DNA of 64,000 nucleotides from Lysinibacillus sp. 2017 (GCF_003073375.1 NZ_CP029002.1:2900001-2964000), one strand, 5' to 3'; shown: positions 17,353-26,507, counted from the first letter of the stretch. Numbers and translations are program-made. Notes: generated by a model from the sequence alone, not told the origin.

Positions 17353-19737
17353 TTAGTTACGTAATGGTTTTCCTTTTACAAGCATATGCTGCATACGCAT
17401 TTGTGATTTTTGATCTGCAACTAGCTCTAAGAAAGCTTGTTTTTCAAGGTTTAGTAAATATTCTTCAGAAACTTCTGTTCCATATGGTACTTTACCGCCT
17501 GCAATAACATACGCTAGCTTTTTAGCGATTTTCAAGTCATGCTCTGTAATGAATCCTGAATCGAACATACCTTGTGCACCTAAAAGTAATGTTGCATAAC
17601 CTGGTGCGCCAACTACTTTCACTTTCTTTTTCACTGGTGGAATGTAGCCTGCATCTGCAAGTGCTATTGCTGCTTGTTTTGCATCATAGATTAGGTGATC
17701 TGGGTTTACAGAAATACCGTCTGCGAAGTTTAAGAAGTTATTTTCACGCGCTTCTTCACCAGAAGTTGAAACTTTCGCCATTGCAACTGTTTCAAATACT
17801 TTATTTGCGATATTTTGGTAGTCTACTTCAACACCGTTTGGTAAGCCTTTAATGAATTTTTCATAAAGACCGATATTACCGCCACCGCCTGGAATTAAGC
17901 CAACCCCTACTTCAACTAGACCCATATAAGTTTCTGCTGAGGCTTGGATATGTGCAACTGGTAAACAAACTTCCGCACCGCCACCTAAAGCCATTTGGAA
18001 TGGTGCTGCAACAACTGGTTTCGCACTGTACTTAATACGGCGCATCGCTTGTTGGAATGACTTAATAACAAAATCAAGTTCGAAAATATTGTCATCTTGT
18101 GCTTCCATTAAGATCATGCCAAGGTTTGCACCTACACAGAAGTTTTTGCCTTGGTTCCCGATTACAAGACCTTTGTAGTTTTTCTCTACTTCATCAACCG
18201 CGAAGTTAATCATTTGAATGATGTCTAAACCTATCGCATTTGATTTTGAGTGGAATTCTAGTAATGCAATACCGTCGCCTAAATCAATTAAGCTTGCGCC
18301 TGAATTCGATTTGATGACTCCGTGTTTTTTCTTATAACGTTTTAAGTTGATTGCTTTTTCGTTCACTGGTACTTTTACATACTCTGTGCCGTTATAGTAA
18401 GCTAAGTCGCCTTCGATTTCTGAGTAGAATGTAGTGAAGCCTTTATCAAGTAACCCTGTTACAAAAGCAGGAATCTCACGGCCTTCTTCTTTCATCTTCG
18501 CAACTGATTTTTCTACACCGATTGCATCCCACATTTCAAATGGACCTTGAGCCCAGCCGAAGCCCCATTTCATAGCATTATCGATTGCTACGATATCGTC
18601 TGCGATTTCACCCATTACCTGTGCTGAATAAATTAACGTTGGGGCGAATGAGTTCCATAATAATTCACCGATGCGGTCGTTTGCATAAATTAATGTTTTT
18701 AATTTTCCACCTGGACCTTTTGCTTGTTTTGCCATCTCAAGTGATGGTGCCACTAGCTTTTTATTTGGTTCATATTCAAACGTTGATAAGTTTAGTTGCA
18801 GAATCTCTTTTCCTTCTTTTTTGAAGAAGCCTTGACCTGATTTTGCACCGATCCAACCGTTTGTGATCATCTTGTTTAAAATTGGTGATTCTTCAAATAC
18901 CGCTTGTTCCGCGCCAGTTGTTTGGTCATATACGTTTTTCGCTACATGTGCGAATGTATCGAGACCAACAACATCAAGCGTACGGAATGTTGCTGATTTT
19001 GGACGGCCAATCAATGTACCTGTCACTGAATCTACTTCACCTACTGAATAATTACGAGCAATCATTTCTTGCATCGTTACTAGTAAACCGTAAGTACCGA
19101 TACGGTTTGAAATGAAGTTTGGTGTGTCTTTTGCGATTACAACACCTTTACCAAGTACATCTTCACCAAATTCTTGCATGAAGCTTACGACTTCTGGTTT
19201 TGTTGTGTTCGCTGGAATCACTTCTAATAATTTTAAATAACGTGGCGGGTTAAAGAAGTGTGTTCCAAGGAAATGCGCTTGGAAATCTTCTGATCGTCCT
19301 TCTGCCATTGCGTTAATGCTTACCCCTGATGTATTTGATGAAACGATTGTTCCTGGCTTGCGCACAGCATCAATCTTTTCAAATAAACCTTTTTTAATGT
19401 CTAATTTTTCTACGATAACTTCGATAATCCAATCGACATCTTTTAACTTGTCTAAATCATCTTCAAAGTTCCCTGGTGTGATTAATGCTAGATTTTTTTT
19501 CGCTGAAAGTGGCGCTGGTTTTTGCTTCAATAATTTTTGTAATGCGGAAGCAGCAAATCGATTTTTAACTGCTTTCGAATCAAGCGTTAACCCCTTTGCT
19601 TCCTCTTCCTTTGTTAGCTCATTTGGTGCAATGTCTAATAATAATGTAGGAATCCCGATATTTGCTAAATGCGCTGCAATACCTGAACCCATTACCCCTG
19701 AACCTAAAACAGCTACTTTTTGAATTTTGTAAGACAC
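17353..19737 (-). CDS. fadN: 3-hydroxyacyl-CoA dehydrogenase/enoyl-CoA hydratase
   Basis: Two-domain beta-oxidation enzyme. The N-terminal half is the NAD-dependent 3-hydroxyacyl-CoA dehydrogenase (VAVLGSGVMGSGIAAHLAN, then FLGTHFFNPPRYLKLLEVI). The C-terminal part, from about residue 480, is a crotonase domain (GNQGKNFCVGANLGM and MALGGGAEVCLPV). The start is taken as GTG at 19737 (MSYKIQKVAVLG), 794 residues, because AGGGGGA lies 7 bases upstream. An ATG 12 codons earlier lies inside the predicted FadR operator and has no ribosome site. First gene of the fad operon. Confidence 0.94.
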   Translation of the reverse strand: MSYKIQKVAVLGSGVMGSGIAAHLANIGIPTLLLDIAPNELTKEEEAKGLTLDSKAVKNRFAASALQKLLKQKPAPLSAKKNLALITPGNFEDDLDKLKDVDWIIEVIVEKLDIKKGLFEKIDAVRKPGTIVSSNTSGVSINAMAEGRSEDFQAHFLGTHFFNPPRYLKLLEVIPANTTKPEVVSFMQEFGEDVLGKGVVIAKDTPNFISNRIGTYGLLVTMQEMIARNYSVGEVDSVTGTLIGRPKSATFRTLDVVGLDTFAHVAKNVYDQTTGAEQAVFEESPILNKMITNGWIGAKSGQGFFKKEGKEILQLNLSTFEYEPNKKLVAPSLEMAKQAKGPGGKLKTLIYANDRIGELLWNSFAPTLIYSAQVMGEIADDIVAIDNAMKWGFGWAQGPFEMWDAIGVEKSVAKMKEEGREIPAFVTGLLDKGFTTFYSEIEGDLAYYNGTEYVKVPVNEKAINLKRYKKKHGVIKSNSGASLIDLGDGIALLEFHSKSNAIGLDIIQMINFAVDEVEKNYKGLVIGNQGKNFCVGANLGMILMEAQDDNIFELDFVIKSFQQAMRRIKYSAKPVVAAPFQMALGGGAEVCLPVAHIQASAETYMGLVEVGVGLIPGGGGNIGLYEKFIKGLPNGVEVDYQNIANKVFETVAMAKVSTSGEEARENNFLNFADGISVNPDHLIYDAKQAAIALADAGYIPPVKKKVKVVGAPGYATLLLGAQGMFDSGFITEHDLKIAKKLAYVIAGGKVPYGTEVSEEYLLNLEKQAFLELVADQKSQMRMQHMLVKGKPLRN

Positions 19738-19758
19738 GAGCACTTCCCCCTTCTCCCT

Positions 19759-19776
19759 TGAATGAACAGTCATTCA
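19759..19776 (-). promoter_or_regulatory. FadR-type operator upstream of fadN
   Basis: TGAATGAACAGTCATTCA is an 18-base palindrome that fits the B. subtilis FadR (YsiA) box TGAATGANTANTCATTCA apart from one central base. It lies between the predicted promoter and the ribosome site, where a bound TetR-type repressor would block transcription until acyl-CoA releases it. Confidence 0.85.
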
Positions 19777-19818
19777 TTTTGAAATGAAAAAAAAACTTCT
19801 AACAGCTTTTCTGTTCTT

Positions 19819-19847
19819 AGTGTAGATTATTTTGATAATTTACGCAA
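19819..19847 (-). promoter_or_regulatory. Predicted sigma-A promoter of fadNAE
   Basis: On the minus strand TTGCGT (-35, 19842-19847) and TACACT (-10, 19819-19824) have a 17-base spacer. The FadR box starts about 40 bases downstream of the -10. Confidence 0.55.
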
Positions 19848-20045
19848 TAATTTTCTCACAATTTTAAATAAAATTATTATTCTAATTTAACGAACAAAAG
19901 AGCTAAAAAGTCTGCTTTGTCCCGCCAAGAAAGTAAATGCCCCAAAACGCACAATGGAGGGATGAATGGTAATTAAATTTAAGAAGCTTAATTACTTTTC
20001 GTAATCAGCCTTTGTGTGTACAATGGGCTTAAAGGAGTGATTTGA

Positions 20046-20363
20046 ATGCAAGAAATTACAACAATTGAACAATTTACTGAATTAACGGGTACTGAAAAGT
20101 CAGTAATCGTGAAATTCTTCGCTGGCTGGTGCCCTGACTGCACACGTATGGATATGTTTATCGATCCAATTATCGAAGAGTATACTCAATATGACTGGTA
20201 CTCTATTAACCGCGATAACTTCCCTGACTTAGCAGAGAAATATCAAGTAATGGGGATTCCATCATTATTAATCTTCAAAAATGGTGAAAAATTGGCTCAC
20301 TTACATAGTGCTAACGCAAAATCACCTGCACAAATTGAAGAGTTTTTAAACGCACAAGCTTAA
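20046..20363 (+). CDS. Thioredoxin family protein
   Basis: A 105-residue single-domain thioredoxin with active site WCPDC (Cys at about residues 28 and 31) and cis-proline GIPSLLIF. No signal peptide, hence cytosolic. The WCPDC variant differs from the WCGPC of TrxA; B. subtilis YdbP-like proteins carry a similar site, so this is probably an accessory thioredoxin. Start follows AAAGGAGTGATTTGA. It is a single gene with its own terminator, divergent from fadN. Confidence 0.88.
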   Translation: MQEITTIEQFTELTGTEKSVIVKFFAGWCPDCTRMDMFIDPIIEEYTQYDWYSINRDNFPDLAEKYQVMGIPSLLIFKNGEKLAHLHSANAKSPAQIEEFLNAQA

Positions 20364-20376
20364 TTCCCGCGAATTT

Positions 20377-20414
20377 GAATCCAAAAGTTATGTATCTTTT
20401 GGATTCATTTTTTT
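20377..20414 (+). terminator. Terminator of the thioredoxin gene
   Basis: Perfect stem GAATCCAAAAG / CTTTTGGATTC followed by a run of T. Confidence 0.9.
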
Positions 20415-20513
20415 GAATTAGGACTAATTATTCTACATAAAGCAGTAGCCTTTAACTTCTATACATATTACAATGTACTACACGTAAAATTAGTTATTAT
20501 GAAAGGATAGTGT

Positions 20514-21692
20514 ATGACTTCAGATCAACGAAAAAAATTAGCTTTACTTATGCTCAACATGTTTATCGCAGTTGGAAGCTTTGGGATTATTATACCGATT
20601 ATTCCAGCGTATTTAAAAGAGATTGGTCAGGGTGGGACTGCAGCAGGATTAATCATTGCAATTTTTGCGTTTACACAATTTTTAGTTTCTCCAATTGGTG
20701 GGAAATGGACGGACAAATACGGTCGTCGTCCACTTATTAATATCGGATTACTTACATTAGCGATTTCTATGTTTATTTTTTATTTTGCTAATTCGATTTG
20801 GCTACTCTACTTATCACGTGCAATTGGTGGAATTGGCTGTGCGTTTTTAATACCTGCGATTTATGCTTATGTAGCAGATATTACAACGATGGATCAACGC
20901 GCAAAGGGGAATAGCTTTATTTCTGCTGCGATGTCTTTAGGTATCGTTATTGGACCTGGTATTGGTGGATTCTTAGCGGATTATGGTTTAAAAATACCGT
21001 TACTTGTTTCAGCGATTGTCGGAGTACTCGCATTTGTCGTTTCATTTTTCACTTTAAAGGAAAGTCAACTTGAAAAAGAGACAATTGTAGAAGGCTTAAA
21101 TCAATCGATGGTAAAGGATATTATTTTATCCGTAAAGAAACCATTCTTCATTCCATTGGTCATTACGCTGATTATGAGTTTTGGATTAATGGCGTACGAA
21201 ACCGTTCTTGGTCTTTATGTGGATGACAAATTTGGGGCGACCCCACAAGAAATTGCGTTCATGGTTACTGCAACAGGATTAGTTGGTGTGATTATGCAAC
21301 TTTTTGTTGTCGATTGGATTGTAAAGGCAATGGGTGAATTAAATGTATTAAAATTATTTTTAATTGTAACAGCCTTTGGATTCTTGCTATCAATCATTGC
21401 TGGAAGCTACAGAATGTTCTTTGCCATTTCGTTATTAATTTTCTTAGCAACGTCGATTTTACGTCCTGTTTTAACAACACTTATTTCAAAGTTGGCAGGA
21501 AATGAACAAGGATTTGCGATGGGTATGAATAATGCATACATGAGTATCGGGAATATTTTAGGACCATTACTAGCGGGTGCACTCTATGATATTCGTATTT
21601 TATATCCATTTATTGCTGGATTAATTATTTTAGTGTTAACAACGATTTTCACGTTTATGTGGAAAGGTGTAAGATTACAAAAATCAATTTAA
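20514..21692 (+). CDS. MFS transporter, drug:H+ antiporter (12 TM)
   Basis: A 392-residue major facilitator protein with about 12 hydrophobic segments. Motif A reads GGKWTDKYGRRPLIN after TM2 and motif C GPGIGGFLADYG in TM5, which marks a drug:H+ antiporter of the NorA/TetA/Bmr type. Substrate cannot be read from sequence. Start at 20514 follows GAAAGGATAGTGT. The next gene begins 20 bases after its stop on the same strand and probably shares its transcript. Confidence 0.88.
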   Translation: MTSDQRKKLALLMLNMFIAVGSFGIIIPIIPAYLKEIGQGGTAAGLIIAIFAFTQFLVSPIGGKWTDKYGRRPLINIGLLTLAISMFIFYFANSIWLLYLSRAIGGIGCAFLIPAIYAYVADITTMDQRAKGNSFISAAMSLGIVIGPGIGGFLADYGLKIPLLVSAIVGVLAFVVSFFTLKESQLEKETIVEGLNQSMVKDIILSVKKPFFIPLVITLIMSFGLMAYETVLGLYVDDKFGATPQEIAFMVTATGLVGVIMQLFVVDWIVKAMGELNVLKLFLIVTAFGFLLSIIAGSYRMFFAISLLIFLATSILRPVLTTLISKLAGNEQGFAMGMNNAYMSIGNILGPLLAGALYDIRILYPFIAGLIILVLTTIFTFMWKGVRLQKSI

Positions 21693-21712
21693 ATAACAAG
21701 GAGGCAATTCTA

Positions 21713-22324
21713 ATGAAAATTATCGTTTTCGGTGCAACCGGTGGCGTTGGTCAACAATTCGTTCAAATGGCGGTAGAAGCTGGTCATGAGGTTACTGCTT
21801 TTGCGCGCACACCAGAAAAATTAAAAACAACAGGTGTGAACATCATTCAAGGTGATGCATTTAACGCCGAACAAGTGGCGGCTGCTATTCCTGGTCATGA
21901 AGCCGTTATTTCTTGTTTAGGCTCTAGTACAGGTACGAAAAAATCAAATGAGCTTGAAACAATGGGCAAAAACATTGCCGATGGGATGGAAAAAGCGGGT
22001 GTGAAACGTTTAGTATACTGTGCTTCTGCTGGGGTGGATCGCGAAATTCCTGGTATTATGGGCAAGATGATGATGAAAATGCTAGCGAATCCATTAGCCG
22101 ATCACCGCGCTGCACTTGACTACTACAAATCGAAAGGTGTCGTTTACACCATTGCGCGTCCTATGGGCTTAAAAGATGCGCCACTTACAACGGATTATAA
22201 AGAAGAAGTGGACGGTGTACCAAAAGGTTCGAGTACCATTCCACGTGCGAGCGTTGCACATTTTATGGTGAAGGCTTTAGCCGATCCTGCTTATGAGAAT
22301 AAGTCAGTTGGGTTATGTAGCTAA
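21713..22324 (+). CDS. NAD(P)H-binding SDR-like protein
   Basis: A 203-residue atypical short-chain dehydrogenase/NmrA-like protein. The dinucleotide-binding motif is MKIIVFGATGGVGQQFVQMA at the N-terminus, followed by VISCLGSSTG and RLVYCASAGVD. No clear YxxxK pair, so it may bind cofactor for sensing or reduction (flavin-reductase/BLVRB-like proteins look alike). The start at 21713 has AAGGAGG upstream; the frame runs back into the MFS gene but that extension has no ribosome site. Confidence 0.85.
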   Translation: MKIIVFGATGGVGQQFVQMAVEAGHEVTAFARTPEKLKTTGVNIIQGDAFNAEQVAAAIPGHEAVISCLGSSTGTKKSNELETMGKNIADGMEKAGVKRLVYCASAGVDREIPGIMGKMMMKMLANPLADHRAALDYYKSKGVVYTIARPMGLKDAPLTTDYKEEVDGVPKGSSTIPRASVAHFMVKALADPAYENKSVGLCS

Positions 22325-22327
22325 TTG

Positions 22328-22376
22328 TAAAAAAACGAAAACCACCTCAAATAGTTGGGGTAGTTTTCGTTTTTTA
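22328..22376. terminator. Bidirectional terminator
   Basis: Inverted repeat with arms AACGAAAAC and GTTTTCGTT plus inner pairing, A-rich and T-rich flanks. It separates the plus-strand pair from the convergent anti-sigma-like gene. Confidence 0.8.
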
Positions 22377-24209
22377 TTTGGAGTTATCATATTCCTCAAT
22401 TTGTTTAGCTAATTGTCGGAAATGATTCGCTAGCTCTTCGGGAATTGTATACAGTATAGTTATATTAGTTATCCTATCTACTTTCATCACAATACTCTTT
22501 AGACCATCTTCATTTAACCATAACTCGAACTTCTCCTTTTTACCATTGTGGTATTCGATTTCAATCATTAACTCCGATTTCTCCAAACTAACGAAATCTT
22601 TGTTTACAGCTGAATTCGCAAATAATTCATTTATCCCTTTTATGTCTTCTTCTAGTACATAAGAATTTGTGCCATATCCATTAATTTTATATATTCTTAG
22701 TGATTGAATCTCGTCTTCTAAGAGAATGTTACTTATTTCCGGTAAATCCTCAAACGCAATAGGTATCGTATATTCAATACCCTTTTCATCCTGCAAAATG
22801 CGTGGTCCAGTACGTGTTAGCGTCCAGCTAAAACCTTTATCACCAGTAATAAAATATTGATTATTTTTTGTTTTGATTTGAATATTCGTATATTGTTCTT
22901 CGATTAATTCTCCGGAAGCCGGTTTTTCATCTGCTGATTTTGGCTTCTCATAATAAAGGCGTGTATCAGACTTATAATGAAGCGTCCCATTAGCAAATAT
23001 ATATATGATTTGGCTATTACGGCGATTTTGTAAAACCATTTCTTGTAAATGCTCTGGCTTTGCTTCAAACATGTCGATTGTGCGAGAATCCGTTAACACA
23101 TTAGATGCAGTAAACTTATAATCCGTCGAAATTTGCTGTAGGTCCTCTGTGTATTTCACAACTACATGTGATCCCATTGATGCTTCTGTAGTATAAAATA
23201 TTCTAGGATTATCAAGTTCGGCTTGTTCAAAAATATCGGCGTAAACGAGTTGCCCTTGTTGAATGGTCATAATTTTGGGTTGCTCACCCACTGTTATTAA
23301 AATCGGTTCTTCGAGCACATCTGTTTGATAAGTTGTAATGCTTCGCTCCCCAAGCTCTCCTGTCATAATTTGATAGTTTCCTTCGTCATTCAGGTAAATG
23401 AATGTCATATGCATTGTTAAAGCATCAATAAAATAAAACTGATTGTCATGACCAGCACTGAAATACGACATGCCCTCACTTACAATTCCCAAATCAAAGC
23501 GCTCCCCAGAAAACGCTTCAAAAATTCGTTTCATTCCAAGCTTCGTCTCAAGCTGATAGAACGTATTGCCGTTGATTCTTTCCTTTTCAGCTTGATCAAG
23601 ATCAATGTCATTTGATGTCATTGGCGTTGCAATAGGTGCTGTTTTATAGTTTAACGAAATTGTTTTTGGCAGTTCGATTTTTTGATTGTAATAGCTAAAT
23701 TCATATGCATCACTTAATACGAATTTATTGCTTGGTTTATCTAGTACTAGCTTTTCTAAATATACATATCTTTCTGTAGCTGACTGTAATTTCACAAAAA
23801 GTGTGAGTTCGTTATCTGCATCAATCGTTTTAACGACTTCTAGCGCTTTTGTTAAATCAAATACTTTGTAGCGTGTGATTACTTCGTCTGTACTTAATGT
23901 CGCCACTTCTCTAAGTGCCTTTTTATCCTTTTTTGCAATTGCTGAATAATACTGCTCCATAAGCTGTTTTTGTCCATCGGTTAAATACTGCTCTTTTATT
24001 TCCACAGCGGAGTTTTCGTTTTGAGACGGTGTTAAATATAGTATTGCGCTAATTGCAAGCATGAGGACAAAGACAATAGCTGGTTGCAATAATGGTATTC
24101 TTTTAGGAGGCCTTTTTTTCGTTAAAACTTTTTCTACAAATGACTCATTTAACATCGGCTTTTTCCCAATCGTCTCATCAATTGCTTGCTTCACTTGAGA
24201 ATTCGTCAT
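22374..24209 (-). CDS. Large membrane protein, probable anti-sigma factor
   Basis: A 611-residue protein with a cytoplasmic N-terminus of about 45 residues, one membrane helix (LLQPAIVFVLMLAISAILYL, about residues 40-62) and a large extracytoplasmic domain. Its start overlaps the end of the ECF sigma gene by 32 bases, the standard place for an anti-sigma factor. The zinc-binding HxxxCxxC motif of many anti-sigma factors is not visible. The outer domain has no signature I recognise; its many beta-strand-like segments suggest a sensor fold. Function is inferred from position. Confidence 0.7.
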   Translation of the reverse strand: MTNSQVKQAIDETIGKKPMLNESFVEKVLTKKRPPKRIPLLQPAIVFVLMLAISAILYLTPSQNENSAVEIKEQYLTDGQKQLMEQYYSAIAKKDKKALREVATLSTDEVITRYKVFDLTKALEVVKTIDADNELTLFVKLQSATERYVYLEKLVLDKPSNKFVLSDAYEFSYYNQKIELPKTISLNYKTAPIATPMTSNDIDLDQAEKERINGNTFYQLETKLGMKRIFEAFSGERFDLGIVSEGMSYFSAGHDNQFYFIDALTMHMTFIYLNDEGNYQIMTGELGERSITTYQTDVLEEPILITVGEQPKIMTIQQGQLVYADIFEQAELDNPRIFYTTEASMGSHVVVKYTEDLQQISTDYKFTASNVLTDSRTIDMFEAKPEHLQEMVLQNRRNSQIIYIFANGTLHYKSDTRLYYEKPKSADEKPASGELIEEQYTNIQIKTKNNQYFITGDKGFSWTLTRTGPRILQDEKGIEYTIPIAFEDLPEISNILLEDEIQSLRIYKINGYGTNSYVLEEDIKGINELFANSAVNKDFVSLEKSELMIEIEYHNGKKEKFELWLNEDGLKSIVMKVDRITNITILYTIPEELANHFRQLAKQIEEYDNSK

Positions 24210-24702
24210 CCCATGCCCCCCCTTCTAAATTATCTTTTAATTTTTCCCGACCGCGCTTCAGCCTTGTTTTCACCGTATTATCCGAACAAGATAATAGGTT
24301 AGCAATTTCATCGATTTTCAGCTCTTTATAATAATATAAAATAATAATTTCACGATACTTTACTGGTAAGTCGAGCACTGCTTGACCTAATAAGCGATTG
24401 TCGGATTGTGTTAACACTTGCTGTTCTGCTGATTTTGTTCCTTGAAAAATTTGTTGGATTTTATTTGTTAAAACGGTATTTTTGTAGCTCCAACTGCGTA
24501 AATAATCATAGCTGCGATTAATCGTCATTCGATATAAATACGTGCGGTATGTCGAACCCCCACGGAATTGCTCGCGCTGCTCATATGCCTTTAACAACAC
24601 GTCCTGCACGACATCCTCTGCTGCTTCCCTACTTTTCACATAGGTATAAGCAAGCCTGAGTAACTCTTCGCCATGTTCACGAATAAACTGTTCCAATTGC
24701 AT
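24178..24702 (-). CDS. ECF-type RNA polymerase sigma factor
   Basis: A 174-residue sigma-70 family protein of extracytoplasmic function type. Region 2 reads YTYVKSREAAEDVVQDVLLKAY and region 4 LPVKYREIIILYYYKELKIDEIANLL. The ATG at 24702 has AAAGGAGCC upstream; longer in-frame forms lack a ribosome site. The overlapping downstream gene is the probable anti-sigma factor. The promoter just upstream is itself ECF-like, so the pair is probably autoregulated. Confidence 0.93.
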   Translation of the reverse strand: MQLEQFIREHGEELLRLAYTYVKSREAAEDVVQDVLLKAYEQREQFRGGSTYRTYLYRMTINRSYDYLRSWSYKNTVLTNKIQQIFQGTKSAEQQVLTQSDNRLLGQAVLDLPVKYREIIILYYYKELKIDEIANLLSCSDNTVKTRLKRGREKLKDNLEGGAWDDEFSSEASN

Positions 24703-24740
24703 GTTTTCAGGCTCCTTTCTTTCAATATTGTTTTCCGTTA

Positions 24741-24767
24741 GACGGAGTGCTTGGATTTTAAGTTTCA
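24741..24767 (-). promoter_or_regulatory. Predicted ECF-sigma promoter (autoregulation)
   Basis: On the minus strand TGAAAC (24762-24767), a 17-base spacer, then CGTC (24741-24744). This is the SigM/SigX-like -35/-10 pattern of Bacillus ECF factors. It lies about 40 bases before the sigma gene start. Confidence 0.75.
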
Positions 24768-24836
24768 AAAGTAAAAAAGATTAATTTCTTCATGAACTGG
24801 GTATATTATAACTTTATAGTAATGGAGGTGTTTAGT

Positions 24837-25367
24837 ATGCGAGTACTACTAAACGTAAACGGAATGTCACAATATAGTTCAGATGTTCGACCAGAATATC
24901 AAAACTCGGCATGCGGACCGACAACAGCACATGTTATTTTAAATTATTTATGTAAAGATGATGAAAAGATTCTCACAAAAGATGTGAATGAACTTTACAA
25001 ATTATTGGGTGGGACGAAAATCGGACTTTTTAAATGGCGCATGATTCGAAACTTACGCCGATTACTAGGAGATGACTGGTCTGTTGAGGAATGTACGCTT
25101 ACTCAGGCGGTTGAACAGTTGCGTGCAGGAAATCCTGTTGCCATGCGATTTGACGTTTACTTTTCGGGGCAATTTCTCTCTAAAAACAAGCCGCTTTATA
25201 AGTATCACTGGGTACCATTAATTGGCTATGAAATTATAGACAATGAGCTTTATTTAACGATTCATGATAATGGTGGTCGTAACCGAGAAAGCCAAATTCG
25301 AACGTTCAAATATGATGATAATCGAAAAGTATTGGATTTCGTAAAAATTGAACCAAAGGAGTGCTAG
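24837..25367 (+). CDS. C39-like cysteine peptidase family protein (cytosolic)
   Basis: A 176-residue protein with a papain-like arrangement of the peptidase C39 type. The likely nucleophile is Cys28 in NSACGPTTAHVILNYL, the histidine is in YHWVPLIGYE and an aspartate in LTIHDNGG. No signal peptide or membrane segment. Start at 24837 follows ATGGAGGTG; an upstream in-frame ATG lacks a ribosome site. Sequence style resembles the next gene, a lipoprotein with the same fold. Substrate unknown. Confidence 0.7.
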   Translation: MRVLLNVNGMSQYSSDVRPEYQNSACGPTTAHVILNYLCKDDEKILTKDVNELYKLLGGTKIGLFKWRMIRNLRRLLGDDWSVEECTLTQAVEQLRAGNPVAMRFDVYFSGQFLSKNKPLYKYHWVPLIGYEIIDNELYLTIHDNGGRNRESQIRTFKYDDNRKVLDFVKIEPKEC

Positions 25368-25391
25368 CCTGCATAAGCTAGCGCTTTTTTA
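25360..25391 (+). terminator. Terminator
   Basis: Stem GCTAGC / GCTAGC with flanking AG/CT pairs, followed by TTTTTT. It overlaps the last codons of the peptidase-like gene. Confidence 0.8.
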
Positions 25392-25488
25392 TTTTATCAA
25401 AAAAAGTTATTGCGTATTTTGTTATTTTGTATATAATAAATTCTTGTGCTTAATGCACGAAAAATACCAAGAATAGGTGGAGTGATAA

Positions 25489-26463
25489 ATGAAAAAAACC
25501 CTTACAGCAGTTTTAGCATCTGCAATGTTACTGGGTGCATGCTCAGAAGAAACAAAGGACAATGCGGAGGTAAACGTAGACACAAAGGCATCAGCCGAAA
25601 CTACTGTGGCAGTTAAACCAACCCCAATAAAGGGCGAAGATTTTGATGAAGCAGGCGGTGCAGATGCATACGCAAATGCTGGAGACAATGACGAATCTCG
25701 CTACTACAAAGCGCCTGATTTTTATAATTTGAAATCAGATGAAAATTTAACAATTATAGAAAAGTTCCAAACGATGCAACAGACGACAGAATGGTCTTGT
25801 GGCCCTGTTACTGCATTAATGGTCGCGAATCATTTCGGCTATGACGAAATGACAGAAATGGAAATTGCCACGCAAATGAAGGCAATGACGGATCTTGATG
25901 TAGAAGGTGCATTACCTGGCTCTGCGAACAACTTTCCTGAATACGGCTCAGATGTTTCGAAATTACATAGCTTTTTCTCTAGCTTAGAAGGTTTTGAAGT
26001 TGTTGAATCAAGCTACCGTGAAGATTACTCAGAGGCCGACCTTATTCAAGCAGACTCTGGTGCAACAGGAAACAATGTTGGCAATCTGCCAGAAACATTT
26101 ACATGGAATAGCTTATATTCATCAGAAAATAGCGACACAACAGAAGCTTGGATATCTGATGCAAAAGATAGTTATTTTGTAAAATGGCTGACAGAACATT
26201 TAGAAAATAATCGTCCAATTATGGTTGAATGGGGTGACTGGGGTGGACATTGGCAAGCCATTATTGGATACGACAATAACGGTACACCTGGTATCGGTGA
26301 CGATGTATTAATTTTTGCTGATCCTTATGACACTTCAGATCACTGGCAAGATGGCTATTACTTTTATCCACTAGAGCGCTGGTTCGGTATGTGGAATGAC
26401 CGTAATATCGCACCAAAGCCATTCCAACTACAACCATACATCGTAGTTGATTATAAAAAATAA
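25489..26463 (+). CDS. C39-like cysteine peptidase lipoprotein
   Basis: A 324-residue secreted lipoprotein. The signal peptide ends with lipobox LLGAC (Cys18), followed by an acidic, low-complexity linker to about residue 70. The peptidase-like domain has the nucleophile in TTEWSCGPVTALMVANHFG, the histidine in GGHWQAIIGYDNNG and an aspartate in FADPYDTSDHW. It would be anchored on the outer membrane face. Start follows AGGTGGAGTGATAA. It is adjacent to a cytosolic relative; both may derive from one duplication, but they differ a lot in length. Substrate unknown. Confidence 0.8.
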   Translation: MKKTLTAVLASAMLLGACSEETKDNAEVNVDTKASAETTVAVKPTPIKGEDFDEAGGADAYANAGDNDESRYYKAPDFYNLKSDENLTIIEKFQTMQQTTEWSCGPVTALMVANHFGYDEMTEMEIATQMKAMTDLDVEGALPGSANNFPEYGSDVSKLHSFFSSLEGFEVVESSYREDYSEADLIQADSGATGNNVGNLPETFTWNSLYSSENSDTTEAWISDAKDSYFVKWLTEHLENNRPIMVEWGDWGGHWQAIIGYDNNGTPGIGDDVLIFADPYDTSDHWQDGYYFYPLERWFGMWNDRNIAPKPFQLQPYIVVDYKK

Positions 26464-26471
26464 TGATAGAC

Positions 26472-26507
26472 AAAAACGCGGGAAGCATTAGCTTTCTGCG
26501 TTTTTTA
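26472..26507 (+). terminator. Terminator of the C39-like lipoprotein gene
   Basis: Imperfect stem (ACGC, GAAGC with GCTTTC, GCGT) followed by a T run, directly after the stop. Confidence 0.75.
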
